Shown: positions 48,540-63,935, counted from the stretch's first letter. The stretch is DNA of 64,000 nucleotides from Urophycis tenuis (GCA_036785325.1 JAXIVH010000015.1:9868553-9932552); one strand, 5' to 3'. Translations and numbers: made by a program. The notes: generated from the sequence alone by a model not told the origin.

Positions 48540-50016
48540 TTACGAACACTGGACGCAGCGTTGCTTCTTTCCTTCAGCGGTCGACCTCGAGCTCATCCCG
48601 TCTCGCTCTGCGTGGAGCACCACTTGATGCCACACGGGTCCGTGCTGGACGCCGGGTCGGGTTGGGACTGAGGTCCCTCCGTCGGAGAGATACAAAACGC
48701 CCGCCACCGGGTCAACGCGCGACACACCTGCTGAGGGTTGGTAGAAATAAGGCCGAGAGGGGAAGACCCTCCGCAGGACGGTGTAGCCCCCCGCGTCCGC
48801 CAGCGTCTGCGGCCCTACCACACCCTGCCTCTTCCACTTGGTCCTGGTGGGGCGAAGAAGAAGCGTAATGAGGGCGAAGAGAGTGATTTTCTGAATTAGT
48901 GGAAGTAGTCTACAGTTGCGGCCTAACTCATTAGAGAAGCGGTTATAAATCATCGCATAGCCTGCGCGGACATGAGTAAACCTTTGTAATGAATAATCGT
49001 TGGCTATATAATAAACAATGCCGTAAATAACATGTACCAATGTGTGAAATGCAAGTGTGCCGTTAAATGCTAAAGATGACCCTTTCCATCTCGAGGGCTC
49101 AGCGTTTTAACTGCCGACCCTGTAGGCGTTAAAAGCTCATCAGGCATGATTTTTATTTTTTGTTTTTTGGGGGGAGGGGTACTGTCACTGCGAAAGAGAC
49201 TTGTCGCGGGACACTCGACAGCTGACTAGCCTAAATTATTCACCGGCATGGCCGATTGTGTAATTACAGCTCGCGAGGTGAATTATTAATACGGCAAGCT
49301 ATCTCATAAGATACATTATTCATGTGTGTATGCTTATATGTCTGGCGACTCATTTTGTCATTGACGGGCAGCAGTGAAGAGAGACAAATCCCGCAGCAGT
49401 TGTAGACCTCCTCCACGCACACACACACACACACACACACAAATCATTTCAGTATAATGGCATTGTGTGTGTGTCACCTCCTATTCTGGTACCAGGTCTT
49501 GACCTGCGTGTCGCTGAGGTTCAGGGAGGCCGCCAGCTCCATTCGGTCCTGCACGCTCAGGTACTTCTGAAGTTCAAAACTGCGCTCCAGCTGCGAGATC
49601 TGGTGGTCTGTGAAGGCCGTGCGCGCCTTCCGGGGCCTCCTGCATCTCGCGCCCAGCACTGGACTGTGAGCCAGCTCCGGTGCTATAGTTCAAAACGGAA
49701 AGAGTATGGAATTGTGAAGATTTAGTTGAATTCACTATTTCCATTCACAGTATAATTTGCCTATAATTTGCGGTTTTATTTATGACTGCTGTAAATGTTG
49801 AGATGTGATTAATAGGGGGAGATCTTTTTAGCGCTCGGGCCGGCAGTGGCGCTTCATCTATTATTAAATGCGGGTTGTGATCAGAAAGAGTCCCGCGGAC
49901 AACACGGTTCTAATCCCCGCGTCATGGGAACGAGCACGGACCGCTTTAAATGTCTCATCTGCCCCCCCCCCCCCCCCCCCGTCAGATGTTCAACATACAT
50001 CAGACAAATGAACCTT

Positions 50017-50057
<41 letters not shown>

Positions 50058-51343
50058 TGGTTCTTTACACGTCCCTGTGGGGCCATAAAAAATTAGACTT
50101 TCATGTTTGCATGCAGTCACTCGTCACTCGGTATTATAATAATTGTAATATTTTTTATAAGCCTACATATGGCTTTACCCTATAGTCGCAGGCTTATTGC
50201 ATCCCGTTAGGCCGCAGCGTTGAACATTAAAGTTTGAAACGAATCGCCCCAAATAACAACATAAGACTAATATAAACTATAATAGTCTATAATATAATAA
50301 CAATACAGAGTATTATTATTAGTTCAATGTCTGGATTAGAATTTTGATTCTAATGCGCGAGTTAGGAATATGATTATTATTGTTACGAATTAAGCCCATA
50401 GCCTAGCCCTGTATATAATGTTAGCCTATATTATTATTATTTTTTATGAACCGTCATGATTGATGAAGGATTTTTGGCGATTTGAACTTGAATAAAAAAA
50501 TGCCCGAGGTTGTCTACTTTACATGTGTTGTTCAACGAAATTCGTTTTCATTTCTTTACAAATGGTTGTTTTGTTTGTTGACAACTACGCCTAATGGTTA
50601 AACTAGCAATTGAAATGCTTGAAACTTGTTCTGGTGACTTTCTTACTGTATTAACAGAAATTAAGTGTTTCACCTTCTTCAGACAAATGTAGCCTATACT
50701 TTTTATAAGTCGCTTTGGATAAAAGCGTCTGCTAAATGCTCTTAATGTAAAATGTAATGTAGGAATTTGCCATACCTTTTGTGAAGGCCTAGGCCTATAT
50801 ATTTTTCTCCAATTTTAGTGTGCTGTAGACACCCTGACACCCTGGTCTTATATAATAAGCACATCGTGCATATACGTTTTTTTTGTATCAAGTAAATACG
50901 CCTACACCACATGAGGACTAAAACGACAATCAAATTAAAAAGCAGCCCATACCTCCACACCGGCCGTCCAGCGAGTCGCTGCTCGCCGAGCACTCCGTCC
51001 GGACCTCCGTGGCCGGTGCGAACTGACAAGACCCGCAGTCCGCCGGCGACCCCTCGCAGTCCGACAAGATATCCCGAATCAGAAAGGACGAGACCTGCGC
51101 GGACCGTGGCAGCAGGTGTCCGGGGTCGAGTCGTCGGGAATCAAAGCCGAGCGCGGCGGCGGCGGCGGCTTCTTCTCTCCGCGGCGACGAGGTGACGCTG
51201 TCCGTGGTGTCGGACCTCGGACTCAGCTCCGGGACCGAGCGGCACCCGCCGGTACAAAAGTGCGACGCGTTAATGGGCCGGCGGTGAGAGACGAGATCGT
51301 CGAGGTGGAGTCGCGAGCGGCTGGAGTGACGGGACACCTCCAT
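48540..51343 (-). CDS. barhl1: BarH-like homeobox protein 1
   Basis: Homeodomain transcription factor of developing hindbrain, cerebellum, retina and inner ear. Three exons: 50953-51343 (ATG 51343, context ACCATGG), 49478-49658 and 48540-48843. Phases close to 291 aa (human 327). Exon 1 has an EH1/FIL-like motif SSFLIRDIL and, at the N-terminus, LHLDDLVSHRR, a degenerate form of the first FIL motif. Exons 2-3 carry the homeodomain from RPRKARTAFTDHQ through YLSVQDRMELAASLNL and VKTWYQNRR/TKWKRQ; the split inside NRR/TKW is conserved in the family. The BARHL carboxyl block survives as a diverged version (GGYTVLRRVFPSRPYFYQP). It is clearly less conserved than usual around and after the homeodomain. 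Position next to ddx31 supports BARHL1 over BARHL2. Confidence 0.93.
50560..50760 (+). repeat. SINE-tail-bearing repeat, copy 2, in barhl1 intron 1
   Basis: It carries AACTTGTTCTGGTGACTTTC and then GTCGCTTTGGATAAAAGCGT, the reverse complement of blocks at 34190-34440. Confidence 0.75.
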
Positions 51344-51693
51344 GGTGGAAGTGACGGTGAGCGTAAACAAATCGCCCTGACTTGAACCCTTGTTGAAAAA
51401 AAATCCGAAAGGTGCTCAAAGGTAGATCATGACTTTATAAAGCTATAATAGGCTCCACGTTGCATTCATGTTGCACTAACTAATACTAACTTTTTTTTTT
51501 AAAGTGAAAAGAAATTTGAGTTTTAACTTTTCAATGATACAATCAGGCCCATCTATTGTTTTTAGGCTTTAAGTAACTGTTTACAGAAAACTCCAGTGAA
51601 AGGGTATCCTCGCTGCTTTCGCGGTTCTGACAATGGGGCAATACCGAAAACGGTGTTTTAAGAGAAAGTGCAGCGGTAGGCTATACCAGAAGA

Positions 51694-51790
<97 letters not shown>

Positions 51791-52215
51791 TCTGTGTGTG
51801 TGTGTGTGTGTTCCGTTTGCGTTCAGATGTGGACGATGTAAAGAGAAGCGACGCACGTCTTCTGTCACTTTCTCCCTTATCGAGATAATAGGAGGACGAG
51901 GAGGAGGAGGTCTGGTGGGTGGGGGGGGGGGGGTCCTTTGGGACAGTCTGACGGGGCCAACCAAAAGCAGGCATACATTTGACTTGGTTATGTGTTTTGT
52001 TCAAACAAACAATAAATACAAGATTTGAGAATTGAGCAAATAATTCTGTAATATCTGATAAACCTCTGATACATCTCTTTTCACATATCATCATCATCAT
52101 CATATATACGCCACACAAACAACACTTTGAAATCAAATGAAAAGGAAGACATATTTTCTGGTCCTCTCTTCCACCCGCCCTCTCCAGAAGGGGGGGGGGG
52201 GGGGGGGGGGCAGGG
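51344..52215. other. barhl1 upstream / cfap77 downstream intergenic
   Basis: Contains the TG array at 51695-51812, G runs at 51918-51931 and 52189-52210, and (CAT)n at 52086-52102. It should include the barhl1 promoter (minus strand), but I recognise no specific motif. No coding sequence seen. Confidence 0.5.
51695..51812. repeat. (TG)n microsatellite
   Basis: About 115 bases of TG with one TTTGTC interruption near the right end. Confidence 0.95.
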
Positions 52216-55740
<3,525 letters not shown>

Positions 55741-55946
55741 CCCTGCTGCGCAGACGACGATGAGGACGTTAGAGAATAGATTTTGTTAAATTGTTAGATT
55801 TTGTTCGCTAAAATAGGCAACTAAATACTACTGGCTATTCTATGCTACGTGTACACAGAAATCATCATGGCTTTTCTTCATGGTTATTTGATTACGTGGA
55901 ACAGAAACCTAACCCATCTATGTATTCTGGCGTCGGTCTTCGGTCA

Positions 55947-55960
55947 GTTGCTATGGAAAC
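55947..55960. promoter_or_regulatory. cfap77: RFX X-box upstream of cfap77
   Basis: GTTGCTATGGAAAC fits the RFX X-box with a 2-base spacer. It lies 207 bases upstream of the cfap77 ATG, in the interval shared with ttf1, and agrees with a ciliary target. Confidence 0.65.
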
Positions 55961-55984
55961 AACGCTAAACACAAATATCCAACT

Positions 55985-55998
55985 GTCTCTATGGAGAC
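55985..55998. promoter_or_regulatory. Second X-box-like palindrome
   Basis: GTCTCTATGGAGAC has 5-base inverted arms and the ATGG centre of an X-box, but G/C substitutions make it a weak match. It is spaced 38 bases from the stronger site. Confidence 0.4.
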
Positions 55999-56936
55999 CA
56001 ATCTGGTATGTGACGGCGATAGGTTCAGAGTACCATGGTTTTGGTATCCCACACGTTTCTTAATCTAGACAATGTTTAATTTGCATTCACTAATTATACG
56101 GCCATGCACCCAACGGATTGGTAGTTTGTCAGTTATTCTTACTCCAACCACTAGGCGGCAGCCGCTCAAAAGGCCACTGTGCCACATTATGACACCACCA
56201 ATGGGAATGGCGCGTGCTCTGTGCGACGAACAGGAAGTAGACAGAAAAAAAACAAGGCGCGCTGCGCACTCAACGTGTTGCTTTTCTGTGAAGTTTTCAA
56301 GTGGATGCTTACACTACGGTATGGTACATAAATAGAGAGCTAGCTCGTTTCTGTTTATATTATGACACCATTCATTGATTATCTCAGGTAGCGATTGCAA
56401 TGTTGCAACATTCATAACAACACTGATAGAAGGGTCAGTTATTTATGGTGTTGGTCAAGAATATTGTCGTAGTGTGCAAATACAGAGACGCCTCCGATGA
56501 GCATGGCGAGCCCTGAAAATATTAATTTATAAAAGGTGACTTTGCAATGTTTATCGATAATATAGCAGCGCAGCGGTCTCCCAGATGAGATGAACGGTAT
56601 GCGTTAAAGCCTGAAATATTTAATTATGTTGAAGTTTCTGCCTGCTTTTCAATGGCCAACTTCGCAGATCTGAGCCTGGACGATTGGAAGGGGCTTAGGG
56701 TAGGGTTGAAGTGTATTTTTCCTGCCGTCTGTTCAAATTCTAAATAAATAAATGACTGTAGAACATAGTAATTGATTTATTTACTATGGGGTATTTGTAC
56801 CTATTTTCCTATTGTTACAATTCATTCATACAACTCAATGGTCAGTTGATAACACTGTACATTTTCCTTCCAGCTTTGACACGGCTCACCCTCACCCTGT
56901 CGTGTGACCGGGGGGAAGACAGAGAGGCCTGTTGTC

Positions 56937-59900
56937 ATGGAAATCCTAGCGCCTGGGGACGACGTTGTCTCGCCCTCTGGACACAAGAAGAGGAAGCACC
57001 TCGGAACAGAACACATGCCCGAAACACACCAGCAGGAGCTTCATCAGAAGCGAAAGAAGAAGAAAAGGAGGACAGAGGGTGTGGAGACGAACGAGCAGCA
57101 GCAGCAGAAGGAGGAGGAGGATAACGGAGGGAGTTGCCAGGAGCTGGCATCAGAAGAGGCAGGTCAACCCCCCACACAGGGAACGACAGAACGCAAGAAA
57201 AAGAAGAAAAGGAGGAGGACAGAGAGTATAGAGACGAACGAGCAGCAGCAGCAGCAGCAGAAGGAGGAGGAGGAGGACAACGGAGGGAGTTGCCAGGAGC
57301 TGGCATCAGAAGAGGCAGGTCAACCCGCCACACAGGAAACGACCGAATGCAAGAAGAAGAAGAAGAAGAAAAAGAAGAAGATAAAGCAGGAACAGGAGGA
57401 GGGAGAGGAGATGGTGGCTATCGCGGTTGAGGAGGAGGGAGAACCAGATGACTGCGAGGTGTCGGTCGTCGTAGAAACCAGCATCCCCAAAAAGAAGAAG
57501 AAGCACAAGAGGAGAGCGGAGGAGAGGGAGCCGGTGACCGGCAGCGGTGGAGACGGTGAAGACAACGACGACGACGGGGGCGGGGCTGTCGTGGAGGCCA
57601 CGGACGCCGTGGACGCCGCCGACCACGATGCCACAGAAGCGGCGCCGGCCCAAGAGGGGCTGCAAAGGGGAAAGGAAGGTACGTAGCCGCCCGGTGGTCG
57701 CAGGCAGCGCGGACGCCCCCGGGCCACCTCACAGGGCAACGCTCCCGGTCCGTCTGAGCGGGTCAGCCAGCCTCACCTGGTACAGCTCGCATCAAAGATG
57801 TTTAGTTTTTTAGTTTTTTTACGCTGTCGTCCCCTGGTGGCGTTTCTCCCTGTGGTTTGGTTCTCTCTGAGTATGTCCCTTATTCACCCAGCAGGTTGGT
57901 TGGGTGGGGAAAGCAGGGTTGTTGTTTTTTTTGTTCTGCATTTGATATCCCCACCCAGGTAGCATTTAGAATCAATTTTTTGTTTGACTTTATATGGGCC
58001 CCACCCACCCAACAAACCAAAATGGCTGCGAGGTGAATGTCTCTTGTATACCAGACTACTGTAGTGTGTTGGCTCCTCTCCACGTTGTGTTCATGTCTCG
58101 CCTGCTGCTTGTTGCTCTGTCTCTAGCGGTCTCCCCTTGTGTTTGCGACTAGACGATGTGCCTTTGCATGAAGAGAGGAGGACGCAGAAGAAGAGAAGAA
58201 AAGTAATGACAGATGATGAAAGAGAGCAGTGGAGCAAAGTGTACGTTTTTTGTTTTGTTTCTTAAACAAATTTGCATCGCCGGACAGTGCAAAGTACCAC
58301 CACTGTAGCACAACAGTAAAACTGTGGTTTTTGCAACTGAGCCACAATAATGCAGCCATTCCAGCCTCTGCTATAAATGCCCTAAATGTAAATGTATGCC
58401 TCTTGTCTGCAGGGATCCGGCTCTCTTGTCTGAGCTGCTGACGTACATTCCTGACGCCGAGTCTCGAGCGTATGATATTGTGAATAAGCTGCTGCACCAG
58501 GACCTTCCGCGCTTCAGAGAGTTCAAGGAGAAAGGTAGCCTCTCCGGTAGACTGGGTTCACTATAGTACTCCGGGCTCTATTGGGTTAGTCTGGTTCTAC
58601 TGGGGTAGGCTGGGTTCACTATAGTACCCCGGGCTCTATTGGGTTAGTCTGGTTCTACTGGGGTAGGCTGGGTTCACTATAGTACCCCGGGCTCTATTGG
58701 GTTAGTCTGGTTCTACTGGGGTAGACTGGGTTCACTATAGTACCCCGGGCTCTATTGGGTTAGTCTGGTTCTACTGGGGTAGGCTGGGTTCACTATAGTA
58801 CCCCGGGATCTATTGGGTTAGTCTGGTTCTACTGGGGTAGGCTGGGTTCACTATAGTACCCCGGGCTCTATTGGGTTAGTCTGGTTCTACTGGCGTAGAC
58901 TGGGTTCACTATAGTACCCCGGGCTCTATTGGGTTAGTCTGGTTCTACTGGGGTAGGCTGGGTTTACTATAGTACTCCAAGGCTCTACTGGCGTAGTCTG
59001 GTTCTACTGGGGCCTAATTGGAGTGCATTTATATTCTGCTTCTTCATGGTTCTGCATCCCTCTCTAAGGCTGACAGACAGACAGAAATACTTTAATGATC
59101 CCTGAGGGAAATTGGTGGGGAAAACCACCACTGGGTCTAAATGGGTAGTCCTGACTCTATTGGAGGTAGTTTAATTAATAGCTTGTCAAATTCATCCAAC
59201 TGGCTTGATGCGAACTACTGAAACTCACCGTCACCACGGAAACCACGATCCAAGCCATACATTGTGCTCCATGGTCCCCCCCCCAGGCATTCAGCTGCGC
59301 TGGGGCCGCTTCTTGAAAGAGGAAAACCTGAAGCTCCAGCAGAATGCGCGCGACTTCCTGGCGCTCACCGGCATCACCACGACCAGCCATCTGTTCTACC
59401 CGGAGAGATACCCGAACCAGACGGAGGAGATCAGGAGGCTGCGGGCGCTGCACTCCTTCATGGTGAAGATGGGTGGGTTCAACGGTGAACGGCTGAGTTG
59501 GCGGTCAGGGCAGCGGCTGGTACCCCCTCCTGGCCCCGTATTGGCAAGGGACAACGGGCCGTGGGGTATGGTGGCCTAAAGCGGTCAGCAGAACAAACTG
59601 GGTTCTATCTCTGTGTGGAAATAGAACCGTGTCTTGGTTTGCCGTTGGAACACGCAGCCTTTATTGGGTTTAAGTCTTTACAGATACACAGATACTTGTG
59701 TGTATCTGCAGCCTGTGTAACCTCCTTCATGTCTGCCTGTGTGTTTTCAGCTGAAGATATCCCCAGGCCATGCTACAAGGTTTATGTCCGAGGGAAGAAG
59801 ATGTTTGATGATTCTAACTACCTGGGCAGGTCAGAGGTTAATCTAGGACTCTAAATCCACATTTTAAGGCTGCAGGACAAAGTCCTTGGACTGGATGTTC

Positions 59901-62900
59901 ACACGACATGCTGCTGGTCGGGATTACCACCGCCTTTTTCTGTCTTATCGTCCTGAAAACTGGTGATGAATGGTAGATATTGGTGGTCAAGTTCAGGAAC
60001 GCACAAGAAAGTGAGTGTAAATCAGGAGTGGTTTATTCCACTTACACCACTGTTAAGAACGGAGCAGCAGCACTCCTTTCATTGTCGTACACACAGCGCA
60101 GCCAAACAGAGTTTGCTTGTTCGCACGCATTAAACAGCGATTCAAAATGGATGGAGAAAAAAATAAAAGACAGTTCATACTAAACTTATGAAATCGTATT
60201 TATTGTAGGACACAAAGTATTTGATTTGATAGAGCATGATCACAGTAAGACACATCCTCAGTGGGTTCTGTGACAAATCAATATATTTATTTATATTTAT
60301 ACCTTTTTGCGGTGCTTGGAACATATTGTTTTTGCTTTGTCGTGGGAACATCTGGTTGAGTGTGTTTGGCCGCTATTGATCAGCACTGTGGTGAGGAATG
60401 ATGCCACGGTTTTCCAAAATATTCGCTTCACACGATTGCACAGCAAACTGACATCAGAGAAATGGGCGACCTTGCTGGTGTGCTCTCCCACCACATCACA
60501 GAGGAAATTATGTTTTCCAAAATATTAAAGGCTCACAAGTAAATGGTATCACTATGTATTTTTTGAAAGGTTTACTGATGAAGAGAACCATAATCTGCAG
60601 AAATTGCAACGTCTCCATGGGAACAACTGGAAAACCATCGCCGAGGGGATGGGCCGCAGTCTTTGCAGCATCCAGAAACGCTTCGATATGATTGGTGAGG
60701 CCCGCACACTGATATTCTCATTATTATTTGGTTTCAACTGTAGTCGAAATTTCACACTCGCTTCGTAGCATGAAATGTTACCTCATGCGTGATGCGTCTT
60801 TTTGGGTTTCAATGGTCAGGTAAGAAACAGAATGTGTTACCGCGCTGGAAGATGTGCTCACAGAATCCAACCGCCTTGGTTCCTGTCGTGAATAACAAAC
60901 GAGTCTTGCGTTAGTCCTCATCAACGTGTGTACGTGTGTGTACGTGTGTGTGTAGCGATGGCGTCGGGGACATGGTCCGAGGATGAAGAGGATTTGCTGA
61001 TGCACGCGACCAGGCTCCAATTGGAGAAGGTGGCGAGAGATAACGATGCGGGGGCCGGTCCACAGCAGCTGTGGGTCACCAAGCGGCAGCTGCACCATCG
61101 GCTGCCCTGGAAGGCCATCAGTGAGATTGTCGTACAGCGCTCCTGGGTCCAGTGTCGAGAGAAGTGGTCAGTGTTGGTAGTCTAGACTCGCTGATCGCCC
61201 CCTGGTCTCTGATTGGATAGTTGAATTCCTCACCTCTGTGGTATGCCAGTGTGTGGTTAGAGTTCTCGCACACGCACGCTCACACACACACACACACACA
61301 CACACATATTTTGGGCATTTAGCAGATACTTTTATCCAAAGCGACTTACAATAAGTACATTTGTCACATATCATGTCATATCCTGAAGTTCTACATAAAT
61401 GATTTTTTTTTTTAAGTATTAAGTATTACACAAACATTGTGTGTAATACGTTGTGATATACAATATATATATTTTATAATATGCATCTCTTGTCTGTATG
61501 TTTTTTGTTTTCAGGTTTGGCTTTCTGAAGACCAAGCTAGAAGACATTTCGAACACAGATGAGAATGGAACAGTTGAGTCTATCCCCCTCAAGATCGCAC
61601 TCATCAACACGTAAGCTGAACCTACATCAGTTCTGTTAAAAACACGTTGGCTGAACCTACATCAGTTCTGTTAACACGTACGCTGAACCTACATCAGTTC
61701 TGTTATCAACATGTAGGCTAAAGTAAAGGACCATACCGTTGAGTGATCAAACCATCGTAGTCACCTCTCCTGGCTTCACTTAACCATCCGTTCCCAATTT
61801 GTCAAATGGACTTCCATGTACTGATTCTGCCGAATGGCATCAAGCATGAGCAGGCCTGCCAAAAATGTCATCAACATCAACTTTGGTCTTTTTGAGTCAA
61901 CCGTCGGCCTGTACAGCGTTTGTAACTTATAGCAGTGAAACGGGTACAAAATGTCTTCCCTCAAAGGCCAAACTTCTGTATTGACACTGTTTACATCTGT
62001 GGGAGGCAGAATTGGCCCAACGACGTGATGATGAGTAAGTAACACCGATAACAGAACCCAGGCGAGGCGCTTTGCGAGGGTTTGATCCACAGGCCGGGGT
62101 TGTCCTTCTGAACCGGTTGTTCTCACGGTGCTGAACCTAAAGGAGTTTGGCTTTGTCAACATGTAGGCTGAACTTCAGTAGGTTCTGTTGTCAATGTGTA
62201 GAGCTGCTCCTAGTGATGTCAACACCCAGCGCTGCCAGACCAGTGTTTCAAGACTGTGTGTGTGTGTGTGCGTCTGCAGGCTGTATGTGATGGAGCTGGA
62301 AGACCCTGCAGAGATTGACTGGGAGAAGGTGGCTGACAGGCTTGGGTGAGTCTGTCCATCGCAGACCGGCTGTGTTGACGCGCTTCTTCGGTGACATAAG
62401 GTGGTGTTGTTAAAGGGCCGGGGGGGTTGTGTGTGCATTTCAGCAACACGACGCCTCGTGCCGCCCAGCACATCTTCCACAAGCTCAAGATGACCAGTGT
62501 TCCCCACGCGCCCGCCATCTCCTTCTGCGGTAAGGCTGCCCGTTGTTGCGTCTCGGCCAGAATCAAGCCTCTCAAAGTATCTGCTGTCAAAGTCCACACT
62601 AGAGACAATGTTTTCCCATGTGGAGAGCTGGTAACTCCTGGAAGCTACCGGTTCCAAAGAGCTAATCATTAGAATTGTAGTAGTGAAGAAGGATCTGGTG
62701 TTTTTTCCTCAGCCTTGATGTTCTAGTCCCAGCAGTCTGGTCTTCTCGTGGGCAGGAAGGACTAGTCATGAAGGGAAGACTGCTGATTTAGTCTCTCCCA
62801 GCCCAAAGGTTCTGGGGTCGAACCCCAATGTCCACCTGTAGGTTTTTTTTTTGCGCCAGACGCATCAACCCGTACCAGCTGCTCAATGCCAGGTTTCTAA
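56937..62900 (+). CDS. ttf1: Transcription termination factor 1 (RNA polymerase I)
   Basis: Myb-type nucleolar DNA-binding protein that ends Pol I transcription at rDNA terminator boxes and remodels rDNA chromatin. Exons: 56937-57678, 58153-58240, 58413-58534, 59287-59472, 59751-59829, 60570-60694, 60956-61166, 61515-61610, 62280-62345, 62444-62529, and probably 62860-62900. About 612 aa (human 905). Exon 1 is Lys/Glu-rich with poly-Lys runs and a 144-bp tandem duplication. Then come LLTYIPDAESRAYD, the FREFKEKGI block, LALTGI with LFYPERYP, and KKMFDDSNYLGRFTDEE. Myb repeat 1 is GNNWKTIAEGMGRSLCSIQKRF (about 406-447). Repeat 2 runs from GTWSEDEEDLL to ISEIVVQRSWVQCREKW. WFGFLKTKL and EIDWEKVADRLG follow. 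The phase-consistent last exon encodes only a dozen residues and lacks the usual C-terminal helix block, so the 3' end is uncertain. Confidence 0.9.
58541..59010. repeat. 58-bp minisatellite in ttf1 intron 3
   Basis: About eight head-to-tail copies with TGGGTTCACTATAGTACCCC and then GGGCTCTATTGGGTTAGTCT. The period is exactly 58 in the first copies. It starts within about 10 bases of the exon donor at 58535. There are no spacers, so it is not CRISPR-like. Confidence 0.93.
59068..59118. repeat. Retroelement end fragment
   Basis: GACAGACAGAAATACTTTAA followed by TGATCCCTGAGGGAAATT, the same terminal motif as at 5335-5355, 23990-24015 and 63215-63240. Confidence 0.6.
61310..61385 (-). mobile_element. 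SINE tail fragment in ttf1 intron
   Basis: GGGCATTTAGCAGATACTTT then TATCCAAAGCGACTTACAAT, preceded by a CA run; the tRNA head is missing. Confidence 0.7.
61603..61725 (+). repeat. Tandem repeat copying the ttf1 exon end and splice donor
   Basis: The exon ends TCAACAC/GTAAGC at 61610. The segment ACGTAAGCTGAACCTACATC with AGTTCTGTT is then repeated as ACGTTGGCTGAACC and ACGTACGCTGAACC, and ends TCAACATGTAGGCT; the period is 32-35 bases. A diverged copy is at 62155-62200. Confidence 0.88.
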
Positions 62901-63186
62901 AAAGCCCTAGATGCTTCATCGAGGGCTTTTGTTGTCTTTTGTTCTGTCCATCTAAAGAACAAAAGAAGAGTGGTTTAAAGCTGTGCCCCATCAACGGACA
63001 GTGCCTCTAAAGTGGCTGCATCAGACCTCGCCTCACGACTGCCCAAATGTGTTTGTATGACCGGACCTCCAGAGGTGGCCGCTCATTGGCCAGGACTTTG
63101 AACAAAACATCTGCAGACGGCTCATTGTACTGCAATGTCATCGGTTGCTGGCCACTGCTTGATTATTTGCTCCTCGCCAATGACAG
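62901..63186. other. ttf1 3' flank, no further feature
   Basis: No clear polyadenylation hexamer. An open frame continues to 63007 in another phase, which may be part of an alternative ttf1 3' end. Confidence 0.35.
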
Positions 63187-63490
63187 CTGACTAGAGATGA
63201 AAGAAAGAAAGAATTACTCTTTTGATCCCGTGAGGGAAATTTGGTCTCTGCATTTAACCCAATCGTTGAATTAGTGGAAATACACTCGGCACACGGTGAT
63301 GGTGAGGCACACAGTGAGGTGAAGCACACTAATCTCGAGGCAGTGAGCTGCCAACAGCGGTGCTCGGGGAGCAGTGAGGGGTTAGGTGCCTTGCTCACAG
63401 GCACTTCAGCCGTTCGTACTGGTCGGGGTCCGAACCGGCAACCCTCCGGTTACAAGTCCGAAGCCCTAACCAGTAGGCCGCGGCTGCCCC
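63187..63490 (-). mobile_element. Second tRNA-related SINE family
   Basis: On the minus strand it starts GGGGCAGCCGCGGCCTACTG, then GGTTAGGGCTTCGG (box A-like) and GGTTGCCGGTTCGGACCCCG (box B-like). It ends in the AAATTTCCCTCACGGGATCA motif followed by a TTTC-rich tail. It is not a functional tRNA gene; there is no cloverleaf. Confidence 0.75.
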
Positions 63491-63510
63491 AAATGGAGCA
63501 CCAAATCACA

Positions 63511-63935
63511 CCTCCTAAATCTCTCAGTGGAGCATCTGGGTAGGAGTTGTAGTTGTACAACGGGTGGTCATCCCTTGACAACACACTCCTCATCTTCCTC
63601 ATTACCTTACCTACCTACCTCTTATCTAATATGATGTGACATGAAACATCCAAGATTCATTCAAAGAGAGGTCAAGCAAATGTATCAACGTGGTGTTGTT
63701 GCTGTTGTGTGTTGGGGCGGTAGCATAACAGTTGAGGACAGGAACAGGTTTGACAAGATGATAAGGAAAGCAGGCTCCATCATTGGTTTATACCCAAATT
63801 CTGTGGGGGAAATATTAGATAAGAGGTAAGGTAGGTAAGGTAATGAGGAAGGTGAGGAGTGTGTTGTCAAGGGATGACCACCCCTTGTACAACTACAACT
63901 CCTACCCAGATGCTCCACTGAGAGATTTAGGAGGT
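63511..63935. repeat. 120-base inverted repeat around a LINE ORF fragment
   Basis: The arms 63511-63630 and 63814-63935 are close reverse complements. Both carry GAGGAGTGTGTTGTCAAGGG and its complement, and ACTACAACTCCTACCCAGAT. The loop is about 183 bases. Confidence 0.88.

Larger units (their letters stand above)
55741..56936. other. Divergent cfap77/ttf1 promoter interval
   Basis: No coding sequence is seen. It holds the X-boxes and an ETS-like ACAGGAAGTAG at 56229-56239. A splice acceptor TTCCTTCCAG ends at 56873, which implies an upstream non-coding ttf1 exon that I could not place. Confidence 0.5.

Noticed and set aside
56935..57739. Minus-strand Ser/Pro/Leu-rich ORFs
   Set aside because: They are antisense shadows of the purine-rich ttf1 first coding exon.
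58541..59010. CRISPR-like array (58-bp repeat)
   Set aside because: Units are head-to-tail without unique spacers, inside a vertebrate intron; it is a minisatellite.
63187..63490. True tRNA genes (box A/B-like motifs here and at 1994-2169, 22620-22690, 24850-24910)
   Set aside because: No cloverleaf can be formed and the motifs lie in dispersed SINE-type repeats with degenerate arms.
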